A stretch of DNA of 64,000 bases from Fragilaria crotonensis. Its lineage: Eukaryota > Bacillariophyta > Fragilariophyceae > Fragilariales > Fragilariaceae. The notes beneath the pieces are model-generated. The model worked only from the letters and a program-made list of their open reading frames with translations. It was not told where the DNA came from and did not search any database. Within the stretch, counting starts at the first letter, position 1; each line of letters opens with the position of its first letter. A program made the translations under genes and the position numbers. The stretch is taken from NCBI GenBank assembly GCA_022925895.1, contig JAKSYS010000001.1, forward strand, positions 662,434 through 726,433, given 5' to 3'. Positions 1 through 11,881 of the stretch are shown here, one piece after another.

Positions 1-2
1 AA

Positions 3-2842
3 GAGGAATTCATTCAATGCATCCAACACACTTTCAACAGAACTACCAATTTGGTCATGGACAATCTTTCTTCTGAGCACAGATCTCAACTCACCAATGG
101 CACCCCATCATTATTTGTATCCCTTTTGAGTGACTATGAACCTGGATCCTTTGGACATGAATGCTCCCTATCCATCCTTTATGCCTTCAAAATGATGTAT
201 CTCATCCACCTTTATATTCAGGGACAAACATCTTCATGCCCTCATCAACCTCCTGAACTTGCTGATATCATTCGCAATATCCCAACTTTTGCGACCGCTC
301 TACGACTTTTCCGAACCGAAGTAACTTCAGAGATGTCCCGCGATTCATTATCAAATTCTTCCAAGATCAGCAACTGTCTCCCAGTCCCTATGATATCACT
401 TTGGACAGCACCAGGACTTCCCATATTCAAACTCCTACACATTTGGACTCTGCATCCCTCATTGCATTCACTCATTCACCGCTTGTCAACGGTTTTGGAG
501 AACCTACAACTGGAATATCTCCATCTGCTTCCCATGTTGCCCGTGTCTTAATCTCAGCAACACTTCGCCAACATGCAACTTTGACTGCCAAACTCACAAC
601 TGGAGATGACTTACATTTGCAACCCTCAAACATCTGCATTGGTTCCCTCCCTCCTGTTGATCTACTCATGAATCACAATTGCTCAGCCTTCCCAATGGCC
701 ACATTACCCACACCTGAACAGTTATCAATCATGGATTCAAAAGCCACTGCTATTGCCGTCAATTTTGTCATCTGCCGTCCGCTCACTTCCAATGATCTTC
801 AGAACTTCACCATCCCAATTGGAAACTGTGATTATGCAACCCTTAAGTCCAACTTTGACCCCATCAAGACAGATACCATCAACCATTCCATTGATTTTCT
901 GCCAGATCATGAGTATACCATGTTCAGAGTTGTCTCAAACATCAATGTCACTGACCCTCAATGTGTCCTACCTCAAACACCCTTGCCAACCAAAGTCCTT
1001 ATCTACCAAGGCAACACCCAAGAGCATCAGTCAACTCCTTCCTACACTCCAGGATCCCCAACTGAGCTTCCTATTCCATTGCCAAGTGCTCATACTTTCC
1101 CTATTATCTACAACAAGGAGAACAAACCAATCATCTTTCACCAACACAATGGGACCATCAAACCTTACACAACAACAACAGTCCAACAGCTTTTCAATGA
1201 CCAAGCTTGCATTCCAATGAACACCTGTTATGCTGCCAATCCCTGGACTTGCCCCAACAATCCTAGCCAACTTTGGCGCCAACCAAACCCTGTTTATCAT
1301 GTCATTGATGATCCCAAAACCATTCCCTTGTCTCTTGCAACTCGCCTCATCCAAGTGATTACTACAAAACGTGGATCCACCGATGTTTATGGATCCTGGG
1401 CTCTCCCACACCTTGAGAATGCCCTCAGCAACCCATTGTCTCAGATCACTCACAATCCTTTTTCATATTATTGGCAACAACACAATCATCCTGAATATCC
1501 TTTCATCAAAGCCTCTGAACCCAATATCTTGAGCAACCCCCCTGGTGAGTCTGGTGTGAACACTAGTCTCTTTAACAACCAGGTTACTACTTGCAACTTA
1601 CCTGATCCTTCTTGCCTGTACAGACACATTGGTGTAAATGCTACAAGAATGGACAGCAGTAATTGTAATGTAGTAAGATTTCAATTGGACAAACAAGAAT
1701 CATCTTTTTGTGAACACACAGCCCTTATGGTTGTCCGCACCCGTAGATCGTCTCTTCAAGAAGAAAATCCCCCTGAAATTGAACCAGAAACTGCAGATCC
1801 AGATACTTCTGACAATTCTTCCGAAACTGACATTTCCCGACACGAAACGCCAAATATTGATGCAAATCAGCCATCTTCTGACGTCCAAGCTCAAGAAATT
1901 GACACACCTGCCGAAAACCCTTTGAAACGCCTTTCACGAACTGTAACACAAATTCTGTCTCCAAAATCTGTGCAACCAGACACCCAAATTGAAACATCCT
2001 CTTCACCAAAGACAGACAATCCCTCCAAACCTGCAGCAAAAGAAAAACCTGTAAAACATCCAACTTTTGCCTATCCTCCAATTCATGAAACATTCTTTAC
2101 TGATGATGAAGATAATGAAGACCAACAGGATGACCCTCCTCAGATCCCTTTGCAATCCCCAGATGCACTAACTTCTTCAACCAGAACTGACTTCACTTAT
2201 CCACCCATTGAAGATTTAACTAAAACCCTTTTGAAATATGCCAAAAATGCCAATCTCCGCAAACTTTCTTATCCAACCGATCTTGTCGCCCGACGCCGAC
2301 AATTCAATGCCTTCATGGATAACCTCCGCATCGTTTGTAACATCTCTCCCTGGACACGCCAAGTCTTTGATCTTTGGCCCAAACAGATTTCCTACTCCCA
2401 TCCCTTCATTGGCACTGCAATTTACAACCTAATCTTTACACATGTTTGTGACCCTTGCCAGAAACACATTATTGATGGCCCACCAGATGCCAGAACTGCA
2501 ATCTTTACTCTCCGCCGACATTGTGCCCCGCTTACTCCAGATCATGTTGAACGCACAAGAGAAGCCTTTTATTCAATCAAACAAGGCCACAATGAAGTTG
2601 CAACCTCCTATTTGAATCGCATCCGAGTTTTGACGCGCGACTGCTACCACGCCGGCATTCCCAATACTGACGCAGATCTTATTAAAAGAGCCATTCGCGG
2701 TGGAAGCAATCACCATTTTTATGCTGCCTCTTACCAACGTTTTGATGCCGACCTCCGCAGAGCCGAACTTAACGATGAAGAATTGCCCGCTTTCTCCGAA
2801 CTTGAGAGCCATCTTTTGAATATTGACGAATCCCGCGGCTAA
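3..2842 (+). CDS. copia gag polyprotein with very long N-terminal extension (5' partial, one frameshift)
   Basis: The frame is open from the window edge (third frame) to about 330, then continues in the second frame from about 341 to a TAA at 2842. A single-base shift is inferred there; the second-frame segment runs on as a Pro/Thr/Asn-rich protein. The recognisable gag core is only the last ~210 residues (about residue 600 onward of the segment counted from 401). It has a helical pattern typical of copia capsids, ending in LESHLLNIDES. The ~600 residues before it have no family I recognise: a beta-rich, Asn/Pro-rich region with several paired Cys (CYAANPWTC, CNLPDPSC), then an acidic Ser/Pro linker. 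The downstream pol frame starts 3 bases after the stop, in another frame. Confidence 0.7.
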
Positions 2843-2844
2843 CT

Positions 2845-5800
2845 TTGCCATCACAAAATCAACGCAATTATAACCAACATGCCAATGCTGCCCGTCAACA
2901 ATTCCATCGTCCTACCCATCGTCCGACTTTCCAGAAACAATTCACCCCGCGACAACATCAAGCTCTCAGCTCAATTTTGCGACCTTATACCCAACAAAAC
3001 AGCAGCAGCAATCGGCCACCAATCAGACCCCAGAGCAACCAAAATCAGCATTCAAACCGTCCGAACAATCACCAAAACAATCGTCGCAACGCTCCGCCAC
3101 CTAGACCGACTCATGGCAACCGACCGCCCTTGCGACCAACCTCATCAAATTCCAATAACCAGCGTCGACCGCAGAGCAATTCCACCCCATTTCGGCAAAA
3201 TCCTTCACCCAATAATGCCACCAACATAGTTTGTAACAATTGTGGAAGAACTGGTCACTATGCAAGGCAATGCCCAACTGCAACTAACAGACCTCAGAAC
3301 ACCAATAACAGAAATGGAGGAAACCCAAGATCACCAACCAATAATGAGAACACTGCTCCTAGAAATCACAGAGCTTATTTTGTCACTGATTCATCTTCAC
3401 CTCATGCTGAAACAACTCATTACCATCAAGCCTTCCTTGCTTCATCAAACACCAACCCTGTCTTTAACAATGGACCACCAACAATCTGGCCTGATACCAA
3501 CTTGCCCCAAATGGAAATCAACCCATCACTGACTGACAATGATTTTGTACCCTCCATGTCACACTCACCTCCCAGCACTGATGCAATTGAATATTTTCCA
3601 GATGATCCCATGTCTGCATATCAGCGCTTTGGACCACCAGATCTTGATAATTGGCTCCCTGACAGTGGTGCCACAAGTCACTACACTCCTGTCTTCAGTG
3701 ATCTCCATGATGTTGAACCCTGCCATGTACCTGTTTCCCTTGCTGATGGAACCACCAAGATATCCACTTTCAAAGGCACAACTGACTGTTTCTTTACAAC
3801 CACAGAAGGACAGAAAGCTATCCTTGGTCTTGCTGATGTTTACTACATTGAAGGTCTTAGTCACCGTCTGCTTTCCCTGACTGCCATCTCTGCCACCCAA
3901 AACTTCACAGTCATCATCCAGAACAGAGCAACCACAATCCGTTTTCCCAACAACTCAACATACACATGGCCAACCATTCTTCAAGAGCTACCCTCTGAAC
4001 AAGCTTTCTCCATGACTTCCCAACCTAACACAACTTCTGATGACACTTCAAACCCTCCTGCCATCACTTTTGAGCAACACTTGGACACTTCAACCAATCC
4101 AAACCCAGACCAACCCACTGCAACCTTGCCACTTGAGATCACATCCCGTCGCCTTGCACATCGTAATTTCCGCAATCTTATGACTGGATCCCTTCACCAT
4201 GTTTGGAATGATCACATTTTGTCACCAGCCACTGACACTCAAACTTGGCCAATCAGAATTTCAATCAGCCAAAAACGCGCCAGAAGCAAAGTCCCACTCC
4301 GCCAAGGTTCAGAACCATTCCATCAACTTCACCTTGACCTTCTGAGAAACCCATTCCGTTTGGCCTGACAACTAACACTAACTATTCTGCCTACCTTTTC
4401 ATTGTGACAACCCTGGCAAACTAACTGGTTGGATTGGACTACCCACTGAAAGCACCTTATCCATTCTCACTGCCCTGCAATCTTGGCTCACACAATCAGA
4501 ACTTCTTGGCGCACCCAATCTGTCCGCTTTATCCGCACTGATGCTGGAACAGCATTTACTTCTGCCAAATTCATCTCAACTTGCACCAATCTTGGAATCA
4601 AAGTTGAAGCTGCAGCCCCTGAACATCAAGAAATGAATGGAATTTGTGAAGCCAAATGGAGAGAAGTCCACAACATTGCAAACACTCTGCTCAACACTGC
4701 CAGACTTGGAGGTGCCTTCTTTCACCATGCTCATGCCTATGCAGTCCAAATTGTCAATGCTTGCCCTGCAAAGAATGTTACTGATCAAGATGGAAATCCT
4801 ACAACTCCCTTCCACTATAGTTATGGCCAAAAACCCAGCCTCATCAACTTCCGCGTATTCGGATGCCCAGTCTATTTCAAACGTTATGAACCGACTTTTC
4901 GAAACAAGTTAATCACTTATAAACAACAACTCCAACGCGCATCCCGTGGAACTTTTATTGGATTCCCTGAAAACTCTGCTGGCTGGCTAGTCTATTCCCC
5001 AGACCATCCTCAACGAATTATCACAACCCGTGACGCTTATTTTGATGAAGATTTCAGCTCTGCCCTTGCTTTTGACTCCAAACCCTTTGCTGGAGCCATT
5101 CCCATCCGCTCCCACATGGACCCTAATGGACTTGAAAATGTTGAGAATTCTGAACCCACCATCATTCACCAGACTGGATCTGTTGCCAACCTTGGAATCA
5201 ATCCCTCTTCCTTCATTGAAGAACCCACTAACAATGATGAGCATCCCCTTCCCATTGAGACTATTGACAATGATGATGACACTGATGATGATGATCTACA
5301 ACCTGGTCCAACACCACCTGCACCTCAATTGCTCAACCTCACTCATCACCAGAAGAGACACACACCCCTTCAGAAAGAGATGACACTTTACTTCCAAGAA
5401 TGTGCTGAATCACCACCATCCATTGACCCTATCCACACTGCCATGCTTACCCTTGATGCCTCTGCTGACACATCCACAGAAAATGATGATCCTGTTGATA
5501 AATACTTGCCAGAACCCCAATCTTTTCAAGCTGTCCTCAAACTTGATGACGACATCCGCTCTGCCTGGCTTCATGCAATCAAAATGGAAATCAAGAACCT
5601 CATTGATCATGGTACCTTCATCCTTGGCCAGAAACCCCATGTAGATGAATTGATTATCCCAGTTAAACTTGTGCTCAAAGCAAAGCAAACAGCATCTGGC
5701 AAACTTGACAAACTCAAAGCCCGCCTTGTTGCACGCGGCGACATGGAAAAGAGAAGAATCAAGAAAACAAAAGCAAAGTACCAGCAGCAACTACTTAAGC

Positions 5801-7335
5801 AAAGAGAAAAGAATACCAATAAAGTTAAGAAGTCTAACACAATCCCAATTGAGATCCCTCAACCTTTTGAAGACACATGGTCACCCTGTGCATCTTCAAG
5901 AGGGGTCAAGCTCCTCATATCCAAAACCTGTGCTTTCCGCCGCATCCTTAAAGGTGCTGACTTCATTGGAGCCTATCTTCAAGCCAAAGTTATTGGACGT
6001 CACTTTGTGATCCTGCCACTTTACCTTGCTTACCACTTCCCAGAATATGCCAAATACTTTGGAGTCCCACTTCTTCTTGACAAAGGAATCTATGGCCTTG
6101 TCTACTCAGGCAAATATTGGAACATTGAATTCTCTGAATGGCTTTACTCTCAAGGATTCATTCAATCCCAAGCAGAACCATCCTATTTTGTTTACTATGA
6201 CAAACACAACCAATGGCTTCGCCTCCTATTCTTCGTTGATGACATGCTTTATGTTGGAAGCAATGATTCCATCGAGAAATCTTTCGAAGATTCCGTCCGC
6301 AACCGCTTTGACGTGAAATTCCTTGGTCCTGCACAATGGTTCCTGCAAATGCGCATCCACCGCCACAAAGATTCCACCTACACTCTAGACCAACACCGTT
6401 ATGTCTTAAACGCTCTCCAACGTTATGACCCAGATTCCGAATTCCCTGAACGCGAAACTCCCTTCCCACCCGATTACGTCTTCACCAAAGATAACCGCCC
6501 TGTCACCGATCATGACAAGTCTATAATTGAGAAAAGACATTCCCGCCTCCCGTTTCGCTCAGCCGTATGCACCCTACTTTATCTAGCATATAACACACGA
6601 GCCGATATCCTTTTTGCAGTCTGCAAACTTGCAAAAGCCTGCATCTGCCCCGGTGAACTTGACTTCCGCGCCCTTATCTGGTTATTTGGCTATCTCAGAC
6701 GCCGACCCAGCTATGCCTTGAAATTCTATCCTGATGGCACCTCTAACCCAATCTATAGTATCTGTGCCCAACACAGCATTCCATACTCTGACCTGACTGT
6801 CTTCTCTGATGCCAGCTGGCAAGATTGCCCTGACACTGGCAGATCAACTGTTGGATACATGATCTTTCACAATGGTGCCCTCATTGAAGCTAACTCAACT
6901 ATGCCTACACCAATTGCAATGTCAACCTCTGAAGCTGAATACATGGCAGCCTGCTCTGCAACTATGGCTACTGCCCACATCAGAATGCTTTTATATGACA
7001 TGACATACCTTGGCACTAAACAATGGCGCGAATCATCCCAACGTTTACCTACAATCCCATCTGTCCTTATGATTGACAATGAAGCAACTGTTCAAATTGC
7101 CAAGAATGGCAAACTAACTCGCAAAACTCGCCACATTGAAAGACGCTTTCACTTTGTCCGCCAAGGCCAACAAGATGGCACTCATCAACTCTATTGGATC
7201 CCTTGTGACTCTCAACTTGCTGACATCCTAACCAAAACTCAGACATCCTCCAAGATTGATCCTCACCTTGACAAAATCTTTTGCAAACTCCCTGATCACC
7301 TACTTTCTCCATCACCAATTTCTACGGAGATCTGA
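2845..7335 (+). pseudogene. copia pol: zinc knuckle, protease, integrase, RT, RNase H (broken in integrase)
   Basis: The first segment (2845-4368) has a basic Asn/Gln/Arg-rich start, a CCHC zinc knuckle beginning at Cys130 (CNNCGRTGHYARQC), the protease motif DSGATSH with catalytic Asp273, and the pre-integrase histidines. The first integrase Asp (HLDLL) lies just before the first break. Between 4366 and 4510 the homologous reading moves through other frames with stops in between, so at least three indels fall in the integrase core. The second segment (from 4483) gives the second integrase Asp (TDAGTAF), the Glu region (EHQEMNG), RT with FVDDMLY (Asp586-Asp587) and RNase H motifs FSDASW, SEAEYMA and IDNEA. 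RT and RNase H look intact; the protein as a whole cannot be translated conventionally. Confidence 0.88.
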
Positions 7336-7346
7336 TTCAAGAGGGG

Positions 7347-7730
7347 TGACAGACTTTTAGTACCGCTCCTACGTATTTTTACTATCTACATTATTCAGTA
7401 CAACACTTCACATTAGGCTAGTAAACAGTATACGTCGTATCGTTACTGTCGTACGGGAATCATATCCCACTCCGAAATTGTAACGATCGTTTTCATGTCG
7501 TTCGTTGCATAAACGACCATTTTCTCGCCCAACGCTCGGCCTCGTACGACCTCTTCAGACGTACACCTTTTCAGACGTGCACTCTTCAGACGTGCACCGT
7601 TTCTTTTGTGATCCTGAGTGTTCCTGAAGAACACTCATCAAAAAGAAGTTGATCATCATTTGATGATCAACAATTTCTCACAAATTTGTCCCTGTAAATA
7701 TATTTAGTCCGGCCCCATTTTTCCACAATG
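7347..7730 (+). repeat. probable 3' LTR of the copia element (right edge approximate)
   Basis: It starts with TG directly after the polypurine tract. It contains three near-copies of TTCAGACGTGCAC (about 7552-7597) and two adjacent perfect inverted repeats. The 5' LTR is not in the window, so the end was set loosely near the last CA-containing stretch before ordinary flanking sequence. Confidence 0.5.
7616..7671. repeat. two adjacent perfect inverted repeats inside the LTR
   Basis: The first hairpin (7616-7636) has 8-bp arms GAGTGTTC/GAACACTC. The second (7648-7671) has 11-bp arms GTTGATCATCA/TGATGATCAAC with a 2-base loop. They could serve as terminator, polyadenylation-region structure or protein-binding palindromes; nothing in the sequence decides which. 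Confidence 0.7.
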
Positions 7731-8416
7731 TACAATTTTCGTAGCAGCGTAACTGACCATGACGACTTTTACCCGCCGTCGTCACGATTCAGTCCCCTGT
7801 AGCGATAGCCAGTGTACTAGTACCCACTTGGCTACCGACGTCACCGTAGGACTCCACCCACGTCCACATACTGTAGTGTCACCTACGCGCAACGTAGCAC
7901 CATCTACTTGCATCGTACCTACAGATACTAGCACAGTTGCTTCGCCTACTAGCACTGTGTCTACGTCTACATGTACTGTAGTTACGCCTAGTCATACCGT
8001 AGCTCAGTATACCCGTCCAGTAGACTTCCACGCGTATACCGTCGCGTTTGCTACTAGCACTCCCGGTTCCTCTGCCGCTAGCGTAGCATCCAGTAGTCCT
8101 GAAACCGTAGCACCGGCCAACGTTCGTACTGTAGCGACCGATACCGTCACCGTGACGTCACCACCTGCCTGCGACCCCGGTCTGGCGTGCGCCCGATTTA
8201 ACCATGGTCTGGCCTCCACTCCGCGCTCGCACGCAGAATCTATCACTACTACTCTGTAGATAGGTGTCATGTGTCCTGTGAGTTTAACGTTCAGAGGGCC
8301 ACGTCACCCTTGTTTCTGGACACATGCTGGCATCCAACAGATCAGAACAGGATATCAACTTCAGACGCTTTTTCTTTGTGGGATATCATGCGGCACATAT
8401 TCGAGTGCATTCGAAC

Positions 8417-9436
8417 ATGATACGACGACTCGTGCCGGCAGTGTCAAAGGAGTTCAGTTTGTTGTGCATCCTCCTGACGCTCCTTCCTTCCGTCCATCAT
8501 GCCTTTACAATAAGCAGCCAAGTTGCCCGACATGAACAACAGCGTTCGTACAGTACGGTGCAATACAATTTTTGGAAAGGTCTCTTTGATTCTGCATTTG
8601 AAAATGATCCATCACTAAGTACAGTAGATCAACGCAAGGGGATGCTTGAGGGTCCCAACAGCAGTGACAATGACAATGATGTCAATACTAGGGTTCCTCT
8701 TACAGATGTTCAACGCGCGTGGAGAGAACGACAGATGCAAACACAATCATCCTCCAATGCTCCTCTCATTGCCAGTTTGTTACCAAATTCTCTCGTGACA
8801 TTGGATTTTTATTTGGTGGGTGTCCCCTCCAAGGACCCATCCAATGATTTATATGGTTCTCGTGTCAATATTAGTAACCGAAATAAGGAATTGGGACTCG
8901 ATGTGCCATCAGAACCCAATGGTGGGTCAATCGATTTACGTTTTTTACCCGATGGACGTTGTCAATGCACATCGGTCGAATCACCCTTTGCCGATGCCAC
9001 CCAAGATGGACAATGGAAATTGTCAGACGATGGAACACAATTGAGATTTAGTTTATATTCCTTGGGATATTCACGAACGATTCAAACCAAGGGAAGTATC
9101 GAACGTGTCTTTTGGTCCGATCAACCAGAAGTAACAAGACAAACGTCATCACAATACTCCATCCCACCCGGTTGGGTCTATGGTGATATCAAGATTAAAA
9201 TTAGCACATCTCGACCTGGAACACTGGACCTCAAGAGTGGTGGGTGTGGAGTTCTGCGGGTGGAGCAAGCTGTGGGTCTCTTGGGAGCCGCCAGCAAACT
9301 TGTGGCATGTGGTACGTTTGATGCCAAAGTCAAATATGATGATAGTACTACACCATCGGCGACTGGTACTACTACTGGCAGTCGGCAGCAACCATCACCC
9401 GGCGCGACTGGTACACCAAATGGAGGTACGTTGTAG
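8417..9436 (+). CDS. predicted plastid-targeted protein of unknown function
   Basis: I do not recognise the enzyme family. The ATG at 8417 is preferred over 8324. It places a basic start (MIRRLVPAVSK) and a hydrophobic core (LLCILLTLLPSV) immediately before HHAF-T, which fits a secretory signal plus the diatom plastid cleavage motif (Phe at +1) and a Ser/Arg/Gln-rich transit region. The upstream ATG would add 31 residues without a signal. The mature part has an FWKGLFDSAFENDPSLS segment and a central beta-rich domain with two short Cys motifs (CQC and GGCG). The tail is Thr/Gly/Ser-rich, about 35 residues, low complexity. The gene is intronless and converges on the monooxygenase, with 72 bases between stop codons. 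Plastid location is inference from the presequence. Confidence 0.75.
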   Translation: MIRRLVPAVSKEFSLLCILLTLLPSVHHAFTISSQVARHEQQRSYSTVQYNFWKGLFDSAFENDPSLSTVDQRKGMLEGPNSSDNDNDVNTRVPLTDVQRAWRERQMQTQSSSNAPLIASLLPNSLVTLDFYLVGVPSKDPSNDLYGSRVNISNRNKELGLDVPSEPNGGSIDLRFLPDGRCQCTSVESPFADATQDGQWKLSDDGTQLRFSLYSLGYSRTIQTKGSIERVFWSDQPEVTRQTSSQYSIPPGWVYGDIKIKISTSRPGTLDLKSGGCGVLRVEQAVGLLGAASKLVACGTFDAKVKYDDSTTPSATGTTTGSRQQPSPGATGTPNGGTL

Positions 9437-9508
9437 AAACATAGGTCGTTCACAAGAATATAAAATTAGAAAAGACTTTCCCACATTATGTACGACTACA
9501 CTTACTGT

Positions 9509-10726
9509 TTAGATTTGTGCCAACAGTGACGGTTCTTGTGGAGGTTCACTCGGTGCATCCGGTCCGGCAAAGATCCAATCACGATACGCATCACTCCAAG
9601 GCGGGATGCTGGCACCTTTTCTGTAAAAGGACTCGGATCGCATCGTTTGATCATCAGATATACTCCTAACTCGTGGAAGTCGTTGCTTCTCAAATTGTCG
9701 CAGAGCGTCCACCACAGTGTTGTCATTGTCGTTACGATTTGGATGTCGACTTTTCATCGCTGCACTCTTGGCCAGTAGACGCGAGAGCACGACCGCGTCT
9801 TCGAATGCTACGGCACCTCCAAGGCCACTGTAGGGACGGACCGCATGGGCGGCATCGCCAATGAGTGTAATGCGACCACTTCCTCCCCAACCGCTCTTGA
9901 GATCAATCACGGAAAGTTCTGACGAACACGTCAAATCGATTTGGAGACTATGTCGAAAGATTTCTCTGGCAGTTTCGATTTTTCGTCTCTCGACATCATT
10001 GTCATTTACCAAATGGATGGATTCTTGCAAATACTCCTCCAAAATATCCATCGGGGTTGTGACTCCAGGTATGATACTTTTCGATTGCGTCCGAGCCGTC
10101 CACGCAATGGTTCCCGGGAGAGTATCATGAAAATTAAAGTAAAACAAGAGCAATTTGGACCCAAACACGTCACTTGACCCAATGCGAATGTCCAATAGGT
10201 GTTGCAGTGCTGGGATGTTGGTGACATTCATCCGTCCTCGCCATGTGAAGGTTCCCGTCGGCACCGCGGGTGGCAATCCCAATATTTCAGTCCGTATCTG
10301 TGACCGGACTCCATCGGCACCAATCAAAACATCTCCTTCCAATACCAAATCCGAATGTTGAAAATTGACCGTCACACCACCATCATGTTGTCGTACTTGA
10401 TCAACTTGCATTCCCATATGAATGGCAATCCGATCTCCATGTTGACGTGCCTCATTCAGGAGTGAATCATGGACCTCCCACCAGGGCAACATGTACCCAT
10501 TGGAATTCTCCATGGGGATGCCCACGGTCTGCAAATGTCGTAACGCGTCGGGACACAATTCTCGGAGTGCCACTTGTCCATTGGGAGCCAGTCCAAAGGT
10601 CGCACCTCGTCGATCAAATTGAGAACGCTTTTCAATAATGTTGACGCAAATGTCATTCTGTTTGGACACAAGGCCCAAGGCAACGGCAAGACCGGCCAAG
10701 CCGGATCCAAAGACAATAATGTTCAT
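9509..10726 (-). CDS. FAD-dependent aromatic-ring-type monooxygenase (group A flavoprotein)
   Basis: An NAD(P)H- and FAD-dependent hydroxylase of the salicylate/kynurenine-type fold; substrate unknown. The Met at 10726 starts directly with the beta strand of the dinucleotide fold, MNIIVFGSGLAGLAVAL (GxGxxG). An upstream in-frame Met would add 21 residues before the fold and is less likely. The DG motif (VLIGADGVRS) lies mid-protein and the FAD ribityl motif (ITLIGDAAHAV) near residue 300. About 405 residues is normal for the family. There is no signal peptide, so a cytosolic enzyme is likely. It is paralogous to the gene at 26603-27835: shared stretches include RRGATFGLA, PWWEV and FGSKLLLFYFNFH. 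A fragment of the same locus lies at 23316. Confidence 0.9.
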   Translation of the reverse strand: MNIIVFGSGLAGLAVALGLVSKQNDICVNIIEKRSQFDRRGATFGLAPNGQVALRELCPDALRHLQTVGIPMENSNGYMLPWWEVHDSLLNEARQHGDRIAIHMGMQVDQVRQHDGGVTVNFQHSDLVLEGDVLIGADGVRSQIRTEILGLPPAVPTGTFTWRGRMNVTNIPALQHLLDIRIGSSDVFGSKLLLFYFNFHDTLPGTIAWTARTQSKSIIPGVTTPMDILEEYLQESIHLVNDNDVERRKIETAREIFRHSLQIDLTCSSELSVIDLKSGWGGSGRITLIGDAAHAVRPYSGLGGAVAFEDAVVLSRLLAKSAAMKSRHPNRNDNDNTVVDALRQFEKQRLPRVRSISDDQTMRSESFYRKGASIPPWSDAYRDWIFAGPDAPSEPPQEPSLLAQI

Positions 10727-10789
10727 GTAGTATATGTAAGAATACTCCCGGGGTAGTGGATCAGTGGTGTGACAAGTAGGAATGGACAA

Positions 10790-11881
10790 TGTTGTTCAAA
10801 AAATGAGATCAAGTTGTTGTTGTTGAGTGTAGAATAGTCTCGTGGCTTGCCAAGCAAGCAAGGAAGCAACAAAGGAAGCAAAGATATGGTATATTTGACT
10901 GTGTGTCCTTGTCCATGCAGCTCCCAATGTTGACGTCACACGTAGACAGCTCACAACATGCAAATACAATGGCAGAAATGTACTTCAGAGAACAATTGTA
11001 CTTCCAATCAGCACTCAGCACTCAGCACTCAGCACTCAGCACTCAGCACTCAGCACTCAGTAATTCACTTGGATACTCCGATTCTCAATTCTCAATGACA
11101 AGGGTTTCACGGTACAGTACTGGAGAGTGTGTGTGTTTGACTCTAGAGTTATTCCCCGTGTATCAATGATATGACTTTGTGATCCCTACACAATGTAATG
11201 GTGAACGACAAGATCGATGCACACGCCGCACACCTTCGATACACAGCATGCGGGAGAAGCAAATTGCGGATCACAACTCACAACAAGAGAAGACTGTGTA
11301 TGATATGGATTATGGATTAATTATGCGAAAATGAGGGCACGCAACGCAGAACATACTGCACACACACATGAGACATGAAGGTGACGACAGGTGGAAGGCA
11401 TTACAAATTACAAGTACACACCTACCTGCTGGTACTATGTGAAAACGGATCGTAATCAATATACCGGTAGTTGTCGTACCAATATGCTGGAATTGGAACA
11501 TCATATGCATACATGATGATTTATTATGATACGACGTACTGTGTACCAGGTACTGGAGTACTACGCGCTGTACAACACTAGTCTACGCACTGCATACTGC
11601 ATACTGCACATACTGCATGGCAAGCAATGTACCGTCGAAGTCAGACTACATGCATCAGTACTCAGTACACATTACACCAGGCCTCCTAGCTAAGAATATG
11701 GATATCCAGAAGATAACAAATAAGCATTTAATTTATGGACACAAGCCTGCATATTTTATGGATTTCCTTATTTTAAGCCCCCCCCTGCTGGGTCATTAAA
11801 CGCTCTCTAGTAGACTCCAGAGGGGGGACAATGAGTGTGTGCACTGCCTTGACTGGAGAACACCCTCCACTGTGAGACTGG
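10790..11881. other. intergenic stretch, no gene seen
   Basis: Between the monooxygenase 5' end and 11.9 kb I find only short unsupported frames, a heptanucleotide repeat, and GTAC/CATACTG-rich low-complexity sequence. The part around 11515-11600 is duplicated in degraded form near 23435-23545. Confidence 0.6.
11009..11060 (+). repeat. heptanucleotide tandem repeat (CAGCACT)n
   Basis: Seven perfect copies of CAGCACT plus a partial CAG, uninterrupted. It is a short minisatellite in the 5' flank of the monooxygenase, about 280 bases upstream of its start codon, and is likely length-polymorphic. Confidence 0.95.

Larger units (their letters stand above)
1..7730 (+). mobile_element. Ty1/copia LTR retrotransposon, 5' end outside window
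   Basis: Domains run in copia order: gag, zinc knuckle, aspartic protease, integrase, reverse transcriptase, RNase H. A purine-rich tract (AAGAGGGG at 7339-7346) is followed by TG, which should start the 3' LTR. The 5' LTR and primer-binding site lie left of base 1, so LTR length, age and target-site duplication cannot be read. The coding part carries frame breaks near 330 and between 4366 and 4510, so this copy is probably non-autonomous. Integrase before RT is the defining copia order. The right boundary is approximate because no partner LTR is available. Confidence 0.9.

Noticed and set aside
7759-8259. 166-codon Thr/Ser/Val-rich open frame between the copia LTR and the plastid-targeted gene
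   Set aside because: It is a translation of GTA/CTA-rich low-complexity DNA, has no signal, domain or conserved motif, and frames of similar quality exist on the other strand.
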